NCBI GenBank assembly: GCA_900155495.1
Contig: FTLJ01000493.1
Span: 25,262 to 89,261, forward strand
Direction: 5' to 3'
Length of the DNA: 64,000 nucleotides
Source of the DNA: Porogramme epimiltina
Taxonomy: Eukaryota; Basidiomycota; Agaricomycetes; Polyporales; Polyporaceae
A program made the position numbers and the translations under genes. The notes beneath the pieces are model-generated. The model searched no databases. It was given only the letters and a program-made list of their open reading frames with translations, and was not told the origin of the DNA. Positions 1 to 12,092 of this stretch are shown piece after piece. Numbering within the stretch: the stretch's first letter is position 1; each line of letters begins with the position of its first letter.

Positions 1-643
1 ACGTTATGGAAGAAAGCTGTAGAAAGACATATCTCTGCCTGATCCCCACATACATGTTCTAAGTTTCACGACATACCAGAAAGAATCTTGTAGGCTGCTT
101 TGGGCAGATGTTTCCCCGCGATGTCTGTGTCGTGCATGGTCGCTCGCCGTGAGGGGGCATTCCGAGTTATTTTCCTAGCAGCCATGGCGTGTGTTCCGTT
201 TTGATGCCCCGCGTGAGTAATCCTGGCACAACTTAGAAAGAGAGAGCACAAGCTGAGGGTGACATTGTGAAGCAAAGCAGGCGAGGCTGCGGTAACAGCG
301 CGGTGGTGAAGTGTCCGAATTTGGTATAAAGGCGCTAATACCTTGATGACGTACGCAGCAATGATGCGGTCACGTGAGACTTTGTTGAATTCATTGACCA
401 CCGCGCGCGATCCTGTTATTCCGCTGTAATTCATCCCCTCACGTTGGACATTATAGGTTGAACAGACACAGCACACTGTTTCTTTCCACAAGGTACCCCC
501 TTATCCCCTCCTCTCAAGGGCACGGCCGAGACAATATTTGAGCTCCTCAAAGTTCAATCGCCCTGACTAACCGCACTGTATAGTGCGCATATAGTGAACC
601 CTCCATCTTCATCAGCCACAGCGAAGAGAGAACTTGCTTCAAC
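1..643. other. Left-edge intergenic region, promoter of FunK1 kinase 1
   Basis: No protein-coding gene could be supported here. A 141-codon minus-strand open frame (66-491) has no recognisable domain and no supporting splice signals. The last 80 bases before the ATG at 644 contain short TATA-like stretches (tgtatagtg, gcatatagtg near 575-600) that could serve the FunK1 gene to the right. Inference only. Confidence 0.4.
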
Positions 644-3600
644 ATGATCAGCAATAACGCCGATCCTATCATCCTCATGGGCCTTGACCAGCTGGTCCGC
701 GACTACTTTCACGTCACCTTGAAGCGGTCTAAGGACTCTGCCGCCACGGCGGGCCATAGCCACTCTGCCGTTAAACTCCACCCCGACGACCCATCCACTG
801 CGGTTACAGTGACACCCAGTATGAACACCGACGAGTCCCCGTCGGGATGCAAGCCCTACGATCAGGTCAACATAAACTCCTCGAACTCGCCATCCCCGTC
901 TATGTTCCTCCCCATCGTGTTCTACGGCTCTGGCCACGGGACTATAGAGATGGCCGACTTGGAAGAGGAAGAACAGGTTGAGAACATGCTGGAAATTCAA
1001 GATGACGAGCCGCTCGATCCTTCCTCCGTTGGAGCGTCCAACATCACGACCTCCGCCGCCGAGCCCTCGGACTTCGACGCCGCGTTCCCCGATACCGTCG
1101 TCACCGACATCTACGATATTCTCCGCCAGGCGACCGACGTAGATGACGGGAGCCTCCCCAGGGAGCAAATCTCTCAGGCATGGGCAAGTCATCTCCCATT
1201 CACCCATAATTCAAGCTCGCTAACCGCATAGAATGTGAACCTCATCCAGGCTAATGTCTTCGAAAAATACTCTCCTTGTCCCGGCTTTATCCTCCATCTA
1301 TTCGAGACGGATGCGTCACTGATGGAGAAGGAAGACGAAGACCTCGTCCGCCCAGAGGAACCGAACTGGGGCCTCCAGGGCGTCAACATCGTGTTCGCCT
1401 CCGGCTGGAAAGGGTGCGACCCGTTCGGCGACATGGTCGGCCACGACCGTGAGGAAGTGCTTGAGGTGTTTGCGGCGCGCGAAAGAGTGTGGGGCCAGCT
1501 CTCATCATCCTCTGGCCGCGTCTTCTTACACCAGCACCGGACGGCCCTCTACCAGCTGTTCGTCAACGGGCTAGAGTTCCGCCTTCTGCGATGGGACAGG
1601 TCCGGGGTGATCGTGTCAAAGGCGCGGCCGTACGCGGGGTGCTTGGACGACACGAAGGACCTCCTCCGTATCCTGTATCGATACTCGCAGATGACGAGCG
1701 AAGAACGAGGCACGGACACGACGGCGGTTCGGCTGAGGAAGGACTCGTGGGGATGGGCAAGGATGGACGCGGTCGGGGTGCGGATGGCGCATGATGTCGA
1801 CGAGCGACCGCGAATCATCGACGCGTCAGAGATCCCTGCGAATTTCCCTTCCGTTACGGCGAATCCCCCAGCATCACCACTCATCGCTTCGGGAACACTT
1901 CCTACCGACCCTACAACCCCCTGTGGCCACGACTATATCGGGAGCTCACCGTCGGATATCTTGCCCACATTCGCGTTCATCCGGCAATTCTTCATCGATT
2001 CGCTGGCGGACCACGGGCCACGGTACATGATCACCGTGGCAGGGCGCAAGTACTTAGTTGGGCAGCCCCACTTCCCGTCTCAAGACTCGGGGAGTGCGAG
2101 GATGCCAGTGGGCCGAGGCACTCGGGGATACGTTGCCCTCGAATGGGAGTCGCAGCGGTTCATGTTCTTGAAGGACGTATGGCGGCCGTCCTATGCGGGG
2201 GTGGACAGCGAGGGCGTGACGCTCGCAAAGCTGAATGCCAACAAGGTTCGCAACGTTCCGACACTGGTTGGACATGAAGACGTCTGTGCAAGGGAAGAGC
2301 GCGTGGACGGCACGACGGCCTTTGTTGGTATCCAGGAGACGGAGGCATCGAAGTACGCCCCTCATGTTCGGCGGAAGATTGTTGAAGAAGAGAACATCGA
2401 GGAGATTATCCCCTCCACAGATGTCAAGCAGCGCATCATTCTACCGCTCCCAAGCAAGAAGGCCAAGGGGAACAGCGCCAATGCTCACATTCCTGCGACG
2501 GCACCCGGTGGCCCTCCTCTGACCCCTTCATACCCCTCGCCACCTGCTCCCGTGACTGCCGATCTACCCTCTCGTGGATTGAAACGTTCGGCATCCGACT
2601 TGGAACCCGATGACCCGCACGAGCAGGGCAGCTCTTTCCGACATATGACTCATTATCGTATTGTGGTAGCGGAGATTTGTTTAGATTCTACCCAGTTTAC
2701 CTGCGCGAAGGAATGGATGAAGGTCATCCTTGACTGCGTTGACGGTAAGTTGTTCTCCAAAATTGTTTGCGTAGCCAGTTTCTAATGTCTCCCCTCCAGC
2801 CCACGAAGATGCGGTCGTGAAATGCGACTTGATTCATAGAGACATCAGCGTCGGTAATGTTCTCATACTTCCCGTTATTTGTCTCAGTATCGAGGGCGGC
2901 GATTCACTCATCCATTTCTGCGGCATGTTGAGTGACTGGGAACTTGCGAAAGGTCAAAAAATCCTCTTTACACATCAACCAGAACGAATGGTAAGCCTTT
3001 TTATGCTCGTCGCACAATTCCTTCCGCCGCACTATTCTCAACCTTTCGCAGGCAACATGGCAATTCCTATCAGTCTATGCCTCCGATCACCCCACGTTGC
3101 CAGTCACAATTCCCGACGAGCTGGAGGCCTTCTTTCACGTGCTTCTCTACAACTCCGTACGGTTCCTTCGCCACTTGAACTCTCTATCCGCCGATGTCTT
3201 CGTCCGGAGGTACTTCGACGCATACGAACCAGTGGAGGAAAACCGTATGCTTTGCTCTGAGCTCAAGAGTAACATTCTGCATGGCCGCACCGACCTCCAG
3301 TATTGTGGAAAGAAGCTCATATTCACGTGCTCTAACGGTGCTTTCCATCCCATCAATCACGTCTTCCGCCGCCTGCTCGACCTCTTCAACTACCGTTACG
3401 CCGTTGAAACTTACAACAGGCAGTACGCACGGTGGAAGACCCGTCAGGCGTTCCCACGGCCCGTGGCCCCAGACATTCATGACAATGAGTCCGGAGCCAG
3501 CGACTCGGTGTCAAATGACGACGACGAAGAGGAAATTTTGGACTTCATTAGGAGCATCGCGAAGAAAGTGGAGGAGTGGTACGCTCTCCCGGAGAAACCT

Positions 3601-3849
3601 TCTGCCGAAGTGTACCGATATGCAGGCTACTGTCGGTCCCACAAGCTATTTCGGAAGATTATCAAGGATCAGCTTAGACTCCCGGGATGGGGTTCTGACG
3701 ACAGGATCGGGGGCGACCGCCCGAAGCATTACGTGCAAGACACTTACCGAGACACACTGGTAGAAGACTCCATGGAACGTCCTTCGAAGATCGCAAGGCC
3801 GAATCCCGAGATACCTACAATCTCTGAGCGTGACGTCAGGACTGTCTGA
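644..3849 (+). CDS. FunK1-type fungal protein kinase, copy 1 (subtype I)
   Basis: Predicted fungus-specific serine/threonine-like kinase of the FunK1 family, a group expanded in basidiomycetes whose substrates are mostly unknown. Four exons: 644-1183, 1232-2744, 2800-2990, 3052-3849, giving 1013 residues with phase kept throughout. Visible motifs are a glycine-rich loop GRGTRGYVA near residue 475, the ATP-lysine segment FLKDVW near 492, the catalytic loop HRDISVGN near 696 and SDWELAKG as the DFG equivalent. The first intron (1184-1231) is GC-AG; the paralogue at 33-36 kb has GT at the same place, which supports it. Exon 1 carries an acidic, Ser-rich insert missing from that paralogue. A helical region follows the kinase core and the tail is low-complexity. 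Of the four kinases here it alone keeps HRD. The start was chosen by alignment of its N-terminus (LDQLVRDYF) with copy 3 (LHQLARDYF). The family call is strong; the biological role is not known. Confidence 0.9.
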
Positions 3850-5255
3850 GGTCATAAAGGTGTCATGAGAGTGATGACCAGCCATAAATATGATAGCGAC
3901 GTTCTCACTGACGAACTATGGACGTGCTGGAGTCGACTATATTGATACACGGTGTTAAATATGTTCTTGTTCCTGCTCGAACCGCCATCTTGACGGTACA
4001 GGCTGCGCACGGAGGGTCATCCGAGTCTACCTTGCGTAACATCACCACGACTTGTACGGAGTTACAAGACCATTCGATGTATATAGGTCCGGTGTTCCGT
4101 ATTGATTCCACTTTTGCAATATCGTATCGTCTACTTGCACCGATTCCCCTTGCCCTTAGTCTTCGAAATTCACATCGACGTCATACCACCGTCATATACG
4201 CTGATCCTGAATTTAGTAGCGTGCGTTGTGTAGCGTGAACAGAGCCTGTGGACGTTAGATAGCTTTCAGTGGCTCACGAGCGTGAGCCGTACTCCCACAA
4301 TTGATTAGACAACGATCCAGTTCGCATGACCAGCTTCATGATCATACAGCCAGGCACGCAGCAGTGCCAATGATACATCTCGAACGGGGATAGAAGAAAA
4401 AACGTTAAGCCATGTGTTCAGGAAGATCCTTCTATTACCGACTCTCTTTTTCCATGGCCGACACAAACCCCGATGTGTGAGCCCCCCTTGCTATTTCGGT
4501 AGTCGGCCCCTTGGACCTTGGTGCCTGGGTAGTTCAAGCTGGCCTGCCGTCCCCGTCGGGGCCCCTTGATCATTGCCCTCGTACTTCTTCTGAGCCTAGA
4601 TTTAGGCGAACCATCAGGAGAGTGTGTGGGTTCTTGCCTCGGCAGGGGATCTTCCACCCCCCTCAACAACTTACGTTTCCCCGAGGTTCGCACAGTCCCG
4701 CACATAGCGGCCGATGACATGCTATGTCCCTGCGCTTGTGCGTCCCACTTTGGAGTATTCTTCCCACTTGGCGTCCCGTTGGTCAGGCCTCAGCCGCACC
4801 GCAGAAATTTGTTGAAGCCCAGTATATCATTGTCGAGACTGCGATCCTATGTGTATCCAATAAAGTTATACAATGTCCGTCATCATCGCGGCCGGCCTAC
4901 TATGAACCCTAAAGGAAGCGCAGAGAGTCGGCGGATGAGCAGGAGTCAGAGCCCACACCGTGGCGCGCGCCACGCCCTTCCACAAAATACAAGTCCTCCC
5001 AGCGCGTCAGTGCGTATGAGGGAACTAATGAAAGTATGAAAGTACAGTAAGGTATGGAAAACACGGACTCTATGGGTGGAAAAGAATGAAAAGTTGAATG
5101 CACGCCCTGAGCAGTCGGGCGCGGAACAAGGGAGAGGATATCGTGGTGAATGTCCGTGCGAGGCGCACAAGAAACGAGGGGGCGGCGCATCTCCGCCGAG
5201 CGCGGGCGACGCCGGTACGACCGCACCAGAGTGAAGGGTCGTCGGCGGTCGGCGG
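3850..5255. other. Intergenic region with one perfect hairpin
   Basis: Between the 3' ends of FunK1 copy 1 and GT2 copy A. Several short overlapping open frames (3918-4238, 4418-4720, 4566-5039, 4909-5226) lie on both strands, but none has a recognisable motif or consistent splice sites, so none is called. A perfect 8-bp stem with a 2-nt loop lies at 4271-4288. The rest is presumably 3' UTR and spacer. Confidence 0.5.
4271..4288. repeat. Perfect inverted repeat (8-bp stem, 2-nt loop)
   Basis: The sequence GGCTCACG-AG-CGTGAGCC is an exact inverted repeat about 420 bases downstream of the FunK1 copy 1 stop codon. It could form a small hairpin in an RNA or be a dyad binding site. No function is implied; a site this short can arise by chance in GC-rich DNA. 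Confidence 0.5.
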
Positions 5256-8200
5256 TCAGTAACTAAAGATCATGAACCATGGGTTCAGAACGATCTGTCA
5301 GGGCACGCGTCAGCTTGTCGCTCACACAGGCGGGAGCAGAAGGGAGCAGAAAGGGGCGGCACTCACCGGGTATGCGATGTGACATCCGGCGACGATGCTG
5401 GCCGAGAGGTCAGTCGCGACATTGTGGAGCTGAATGGTGAGGGACTCACGCAAGCGGAACAATGACGGCCCAGTCCCAGCTGAAGATGCGCCAGCCGATG
5501 GGTACGAGCTCGGTGCTGAAGATGACCATAGCCACGCAGATCAACGTGCAGATGACGAGCGAGAGCCAGAACCGCTTGAGGATCTTCGGCACCTCTAGCC
5601 AGAAGTTGGACCGCTCGACCTCCTTCTTCGTCGCGCCCCAGGTGATGTTGTACGAGAACATGTGGGCGAGCAGCGCCTGCGACAGATGGATGCTAAGCCC
5701 GCCGAAGAAGAAGAAGCTGCCAACGCTGCTGTTAGTACGACAGATGATTAGTGCAGAGGGCTGATACTCAACAAGAAGGGGACCCATGTCAGGTTCTCCA
5801 CCAGAGACGAGATGATGTTGCGTTGACCAAGGCGGTACTCGAGGAGCGTAAACCCGAGGTTACCGGCGCCAGGGAAGACAACTGTACACGCCAGCCAAAT
5901 CTCGAAGCTGTGCTCGTAGAACCCGTCAACCTGGTGAACGACGTTCGTCAGTAGCGTGATAGGCGTCAAGATGGTTAGACGTACAGGAAGATCCCATCCG
6001 AGCAGGAAATAGTTGGCGATGGATAGAACTGCAGACGCTGCGAGACCATCTGGAAGATAATGTTTACGTGATCAGCATGGGCGTTTAAAATATAACCTTT
6101 TTGGGACGTACAATACGAGAACATGTCTGCAAGAACTGGGTCAGCACATATTTTCTTTGGCATAACGAGTCGTACTCACAAGCCATCATGCTGATCTTGT
6201 AGTGGATTGGAGCACCAGACCAGATGAACGTCCTCAGCTGCTTAGTGATGGGGCCCAGGCGCCACCAGTCGATGAGGGGGTTGAAGATGAGCTCGTTACA
6301 CCCTGCCACCGCAGAGCGCGTCAGCACCTCAAACAGCCTGCGGAAGTGCGTACGCACCATACGAATACTTTTGCCACCTGTTAAGCTCGTCGTCGCAGGT
6401 CAGAGAGACACCCTCCTTGAATCCGCCCTCCGAATACGTCGCCCAACGGATGATGTACCCAGCGAGCTGCAACCTAAGCGCCATGTCGAAGTCTTCAGAG
6501 ACGTTCGACTCCGACCAGATCTTCTTCTTGCCATCCGCCTCGTCGATGAAAGCAGCGTCTTGCAGCGCAGACCACCTGAGGAACGCATTGTGCCCCACGA
6601 ACGGCGCGACCTCCCCGTTCGCGCACCCCATCGAGATACACTTGTTGATGCGGCGCGTGAAGTGCGCGATACCGTTCTCGAAGTAGTGGTGCGCGACCTG
6701 CATCACGTCACTCTCGTGTTGAATGATCGCGACGTCCGGGCACTCCGCGAGCTCGCGCGCGGCGTCGCGCAGGCAGTCCTCGGGGACGATCGTGTCCGAG
6801 TCGACGATGAGGATGACCTCACCCACACGGAGCGATCGACCGTTGGCCGCCCACGGCCTCCAGCGGCCCTCGCTCTCCGCCGCGGCCTCGTCGATCGCGA
6901 GCGCGAGCGCACGGTCCTCGAGCGCCTCCTCGGGGGTGTCGTGCGCGCCCGCCGCCTCGAGCTCCGCGAGGTGCTTCTCGAGCTTGAGCGAGAGCGCGAG
7001 GCCGTAGTTCATGTTCGATGCCTTCTTGAACCGCCCCGCACGCTTGTAGCCGTCGGCGGCGGACGAGTGCGGCGGGCGCGCGACCCAGCCGATGTTGTGA
7101 TCGGCGTAGAACGCGACGCGCGCCTGGCGCTCTTCTTCCGAGAGGAGCTGCATGCCGTCTTCGTTTATGAAGATAGATGATGTGCCGCCCTGGCGTGCGT
7201 ATGTCTGCATGGCTTTCTTGAGCGAGTACACCGATGGGGCACTGTGTGTGGAAGTGCGGGTCAGCGATATTGCCCAAAAAGACAGTGACCCGGAGATCGC
7301 GGAATACGGAATGTTGGAGTACGATCAACCGCCGCGTCAAACTAGCTCGGAGATGATGACTGCAACCGCACTTGTAGGTAAAGTGGGTCCCGGCTTGTGC
7401 TCAGGTATGCTCTTAATTTCCGGAGTGGAGCTGGTCCTCCGAAGAGAAGGATGACAAAGGCGGGGGTACGTACATGGTCTCCGTTAAGCTTTCCTTGTAC
7501 ACAGGCATCTGGATGGTTATGTGGGGCAGGTTCGTGTCGACGATCTTGTTCGGTGCAGGGCGCACGGCCGAATAATACTTCGAGTTCTGGTGGGCCTGAG
7601 CGACTGGTCCAATTCTGGAAGGAAGGTTAGCGCTGGTGATCCTCCTTGTAGTAGGAGTACATACACATAGGAGACACTACTGATGATCTGGAGGCAGAAG
7701 AACTGTGAAGGAAAAAGACGAATAAGGCTCGTGAAACACTCGCTGCAGCGATTCAACCTACCAGGGACACACAGAACAGGAACGGAGTGGTAGCAAGCAG
7801 TGCCCACCGCGTCCAGCTACCGTCCAAAAGCGACTCTTCCAATAGAACGGCAACGCCACTCGCGATGAAGACTGGGAGAGAACTCATTCATAAGAGTCTG
7901 AAGTACCATCACGCCACGGGTGACTCACAGAATGACAGGGCCACGCCCAGGCCGTTGTATATGGGAGCGAAGAGCCGTACAGGGCGCGGCGACGGCCCCT
8001 CCGCGGTCTTCTCGACATCGTCCTTGTCGGTCACGAAGTACGAGAACCCCCAGAAACGCTTCTTGACCGGCTTCTGCGCGCGCGCTGCGGCGACCGCAGC
8101 AGCGTCCGGCACCTCCTTCGTCTCGACGTGCGCGTGCGCCCCAGGGTTCGCCTTCTCCGTGAGGTGCGCGTCCGAGCTCCCGTTCGACGGCGAGTGGTCC

Positions 8201-8904
8201 GACACGGACCCGGGCGGGGACGCGAGCGAGACGGCGGTCGAGCGGCGGTTCCAGACGAGCTTAATCAGCTTGTCCTCGAAGTCGCGGCACGTCGGGATGA
8301 TGGTGTCGAGCTGGTACGACCACACGATGAGCACGCGCTCATCGCGCTAGAGGAAGCGGAGGGCGGGGCCTCGTCAGCTCGGGCGGCCTGCAGAAGAAGC
8401 TCGCGGGGGGCACGCACAATGAAGGCACCGCACTGCTCCTTATCCGCGCCTCCGAGGAGGTAAATGGAGTCGAGCACCTGGATACGCGTGTTCTCGTCGA
8501 CATGGATCGCATCCGCGTCCGGCTTCCTGCGAGACGCGGAGGAAGAGCGTCGATATCAGTCCCGTGGCTCGGCTCGGCAGTCATGGGCCTCACGTACACC
8601 GTAGCGAGCGCGGCGTGGATAGCAGCGCTGCGGATCTTGACCGCGACGACGGGGTTCAGCGCGCGGACCGCGGCCTCGAAGGGCTCGAGGTGCGGGTTCT
8701 CATAGGGGAAGACGCGGAAGAGGCCGTGGTCGACGCGCAGGCAGACGCCCGCGTGGATGTTCTCCTCCGAGGGCTTGAACCAGGCGTCGCCCTGGGTCTA
8801 GTGCGGGGAGCGGAATTGAACGTGGATGCGGAGAGGGGTGAGTGAGGCGCGCGTACCTGCCTGAAGATGTGGTGGAGGAGGGCGTCGTACGCGTCGTAGT
8901 CCAT
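5256..8904 (-). CDS. Membrane glycosyltransferase family 2 (cellulose/chitin synthase-like), copy A
   Basis: Integral membrane GT2 enzyme, probably polymerising a wall or extracellular polysaccharide from a nucleotide sugar at the plasma membrane. Fifteen exons, from 8857-8904 (start) to 5256-5294 (stop), give 879 residues with all phases consistent. Order: soluble N-terminus (MDYDAYDALLHHIF), two membrane segments near residues 257-305, a cytosolic catalytic domain with LIVDSDT near 498, SEDFDMAL near 600 and NRWQKYSYG near 637, then a cluster of C-terminal membrane helices ending NPWFMIFSY. The D-D-ED-RW series matches processive GT2 enzymes, with RWQ in the place of QxxRW. Exon 10 (6112-6126) is only 15 nt. 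The intron at 5295-5366 is missing from copy B. A TATA-like tatac lies near 9018 and a decamer shared with copy B at 9050-9059. The sugar product cannot be read from sequence; resemblance to GT2 proteins needed for hyphal growth in ascomycetes is possible but unproven. Confidence 0.88.
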
Positions 8905-11900
8905 GGTGAGGATGGACTACTAGCCAGTAGGGACGGTGCGGGGCGCGACGTGCGGCGAAGGAGGGGAGGTGGGGCCGAAGGAGCGAGCCTGGGCGGACCG
9001 CCACTTTAAGCTGGCTCATATACATCTGCGCGAGCTGGTGGTGAACACGCCCACTGAAGGGACGTGAGGCCGTTCCATACGCCGCCGAGAGAGCGGCGGT
9101 GCATCACCTCGTTGACAAACGAAGTACATGGAAGGATGCCCGGCACGCTATCACTGCCGCCGTGCACGTTCCGGCGCGGCGGAAACTGGGCAGTCGATTA
9201 GTGACGAGCGACAACCGCCGGAGGGCGCGTGCATCGCGCGCGTCGGAGCACAGACGTCGCTGGTCCGCGGCGTCTGTACGGCAACCCTGCAGGAAACGCA
9301 GTGCGTCTGGGCGCCACCAGGCGCGCTTCTGCGAAGGGTACCCGCGCGATGCGGCCACAACGGGTTCTCGCGCCCAGGCCGTCGACCAGCCGCCGTACGC
9401 CCGCACATCCGTAGCGGGAAAAGCCACGGCTCGGGAGATCCCCTGAGCGGTATCCTGATTGCTGCATACGTCACCGCCCGCTGTAATCAATGGGTGGGTG
9501 CGAGCAGGTGTGAAATGCTTCCGGAAATACGCATCAGTTGGACGCTGGGCGACGCCGAGGTCGCGGAGCGGGCCGCCCGCCGTGGATTTTGGAAGGCGTT
9601 GTGGTTCGCACTGGGGGCGATTGTCAGCAAGGATGGTATCAGTCGGCGGATGTGATTGACACATGCCTGCGCACACCGCCCGGGTCCTGCTTCGTGAGAA
9701 GGGAGTGAGAAGACAGTCGTGCCAGGCACTCGGCTTACTTGCGTGCGTGCGTGCGGTGACCGTGTACCCGGAAGAAACCTTCAGGACCCATCTTGGCTCG
9801 GATCGGAGGAATGGAAGGTTGAGGTCGGCAGCTTGCCTTCAAGTGCGCGAGCGACAGCACACAGCCCGATAAGCGAGGCATCAGTGTACCCATTGGATGG
9901 ATGTCCATCGTCGTGGTTGAGGTCTGGGAATTCCAGATAGGGCAAGCGCCTGCGAAAGGACAAATTATAGACGCCTGAGATGTTCATTCGCAGTTGCCAC
10001 GTGGACGTGATTTAATCTCTCTGTTCGTCGAGTCCGGATGCCGCGTTCGGCGTTCATGCCACGTCCGAGCAAACAGCGACCCGAGCGCAATACTACTTAG
10101 CGGTAGCGCCATTTCCGCGTTGCCACCATCTTCGGCAGTTCGTGCTTATCTAGCCATCTAGCCTCATGCAGCCCAGTAGCAGAAGAAGTTGATGCAGACG
10201 GACATCCTAGGAGATACCGAGCCACACTGCTCCTCGTCATCCAGATGCCGAAGGTGGTGCAATCGGATGCCGCCTCGCGCGTTAACCACAAATATTCACC
10301 AACCGGCGAGTGTTCCAAAAGAAGGACATAATGAATTTACGCACGCTCATCTCGACTGACGATTCTCTCGCAGCCCTATCGCCGTCCGTGGCAGGCATTC
10401 TGCTGGAGCGCACCGCTCCCGGGTACCACCGGACGCGGTACCACGACTGCCTCGGGGAATCCTCATGCCGTGCCACCTCTGCGTGCTGAGGAACAGGGGA
10501 ACTGTCTAGCCCCCGCCATACAGTTGGTCACGTCGGTCAAGCTTCTTGGATTACGCAGTCTACCTACCCGGCGCATTGAACTCCAAGTTCTGGCCCCGCC
10601 GAATAAGCAAAGGGTCCTCCCTTAATCCTGTCCGAAGGAGCCCCCTTCACGTCGCACGTCGCATGGTCTCTCCTCTCTCCGCCATGGCGTATTTCATATC
10701 GCACAAGGGGGTGGAGAGGGGTTCAGGTACTCGCGTCTCACCTTCTGAGCTGAACGCGCACAAGAACGCGATACCAAAATATGCCCAGCGAAACGCTCGC
10801 TGCGCACTCATCCCCGCCATCTCCGTGCCAGCAAGCATCCCCGCACACGACCTCCACGCACGCGCCACAAACCGCTGGTCCTCGGCCACACAAAGGATGA
10901 ACACACACTGCGACCAAAAACTCTCCCCGAATCGCGCCCAGCTCCACCGTTTCCCGGGCCCGTCATCATCGGCAACCACATATATCCGTGCGCTCCCCGC
11001 CCCCGCCCGCCCGCCCGCCCAGGTAGCCGACGCTCGCCCCAAACAGGGCCCACACCGACTGGACACCGGAGGCACACAGTGGCACTGCGTGTCCCCTGCC
11101 CTACCCTGACCTCGATCCTCGGTCCTCGGTCGGAGGCGTGCACAGCTGCCGCCTGCCTGTGGCCACGTCCACATCTGGCAGCTCGGGTTCGGCGCCCCGC
11201 CTGTCTGTCTGCCCTCCCGCGAGCGCGCGCTCCCGCGTTCCCGCTGGGGTGTCCGCGCAGGCACCCGCCGGCCGACGCGAAGCTTCGCTCGCTCGCTCGG
11301 GCCCGCCGTCAAACCTTGAAGGCACGCTCTCCTTTTTTTCTCGCACTGACACCGGACAGTGCTGACAGTTGTCCTGAATGGCATGTCCGTCAGGGTGTGT
11401 CAGCACGAGCCTTCCGCGCGCCCGGCCCTCCCCTGTCCTCTGAGCCTCTGAACTTTGGCCCCGGTTCGCGATTCGCGGGGAGGCACGAGATAGAGTCGGG
11501 TGCAGGATCCAGATCCAGGGCAGCAGGTGGCTCTCCCGGATGCAGATCCCGGTGGGCACGCGCCGCAGTGTGTGTATAAGGAGAGTTGTTTCCTGCGCTC
11601 ACACATACACTGGATTCTGTGTTCACGAGACCGGAGCTAACGCCCACAGAGTGCCGTCGGGCATCCGCGGAGGAAGATATTATTATATTATTGTGTAGCG
11701 TCATCACGTCCCTCTACGGGAACCCCCTGTGGTGTGGATAGCGACGCATGGAAGCGGCGCGCGCCCCGGCGTGCGGTAAACGATGGGCCACTCGAAGATG
11801 ATTCAAGTCGGAAGTTACCATGTTTAAGAGGGACACAGGTCAGTGTATTGCTAGTTGCGAAGACCACATGATATATCAGCTGGCTTCTGTGAATAGTGTG

Positions 11901-12018
11901 TCACCGAGTTCACGGATGTTCATGGACTAGCTTCCCGAATAACGATGCAGGGAAAATGTTGCTCGACAAACTGATTGATTGAAAAATTGATCATGTATAC
12001 TCACCTCACCTCACTAAC
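8905..12018. other. GC-rich intergenic region between GT2 copies
   Basis: About 3.1 kb upstream of GT2 copy A and upstream of tRNA-Val. The first 150 bases hold the GT2 promoter. The rest has many overlapping open frames on all strands (such as 9104-9676, 10546-11109, 10647-11384), the pattern expected by chance in CpG-rich DNA; their translations are Arg/Pro/Ala-rich and show no domain. A C-rich run (cgcccgcccgcccgccc, near 11007-11023) and an AT-rich stretch near 11680 are simple sequence. No gene is called. Confidence 0.5.
9050..9059 (-). promoter_or_regulatory. Decamer shared with the GT2 copy B promoter
   Basis: The minus-strand decamer CTTCAGTGGG lies 146 nt upstream of the GT2 copy A start codon. 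The identical decamer is found 134 nt upstream of copy B (16224-16233). Each lies just upstream of a TATA-like sequence. This may be a conserved regulatory site or simply residual similarity from the duplication. Confidence 0.3.
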
Positions 12019-12092
12019 GGTTCGATGGTGTAGTTGGTTATCACTTCTGTCTAACACACAGGCGGTCCTCGGTTCGAACCCGGGTCGAATCA
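12019..12092 (+). tRNA. tRNA-Val (AAC anticodon)
   Basis: A 74-nt intronless tRNA folds by eye. The acceptor stem GGTTCGA pairs with TCGAATC, with one G-T pair. The D-arm is GGTGTAGTTGGTTATCAC-like. The anticodon stem TCTGT/ACAGG carries the loop CTAACAC, so the anticodon is AAC (A34 is normally modified to inosine). The T-arm carries GGTTCGAACCC, which is also the Pol III B box. A run of T directly after the gene (acattttttt) is a Pol III terminator. It lies between the two GT2 genes on the opposite strand. Confidence 0.95.

Noticed and set aside
66..491. 141-codon minus-strand open frame at the left edge
   Set aside because: No domain, no splice support and no paralogue in the window; the composition looks like chance translation of a promoter region.
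554..1207. 217-codon minus-strand frame opposite the first FunK1 exon
   Set aside because: It is antisense to a well-supported FunK1 exon, and its Gly/Arg/Val-rich translation reflects mirrored codons.
9104..9676. Overlapping 175-190-codon frames on both strands
   Set aside because: Both strands are open across the same CpG-rich bases, which is typical for GC-rich noncoding DNA. No motif is seen in either.
10546..11579. Several 110-245-codon frames on both strands
   Set aside because: Arg/Pro/Cys-rich translations without domain; simple C-rich sequence is included; no splice structure.
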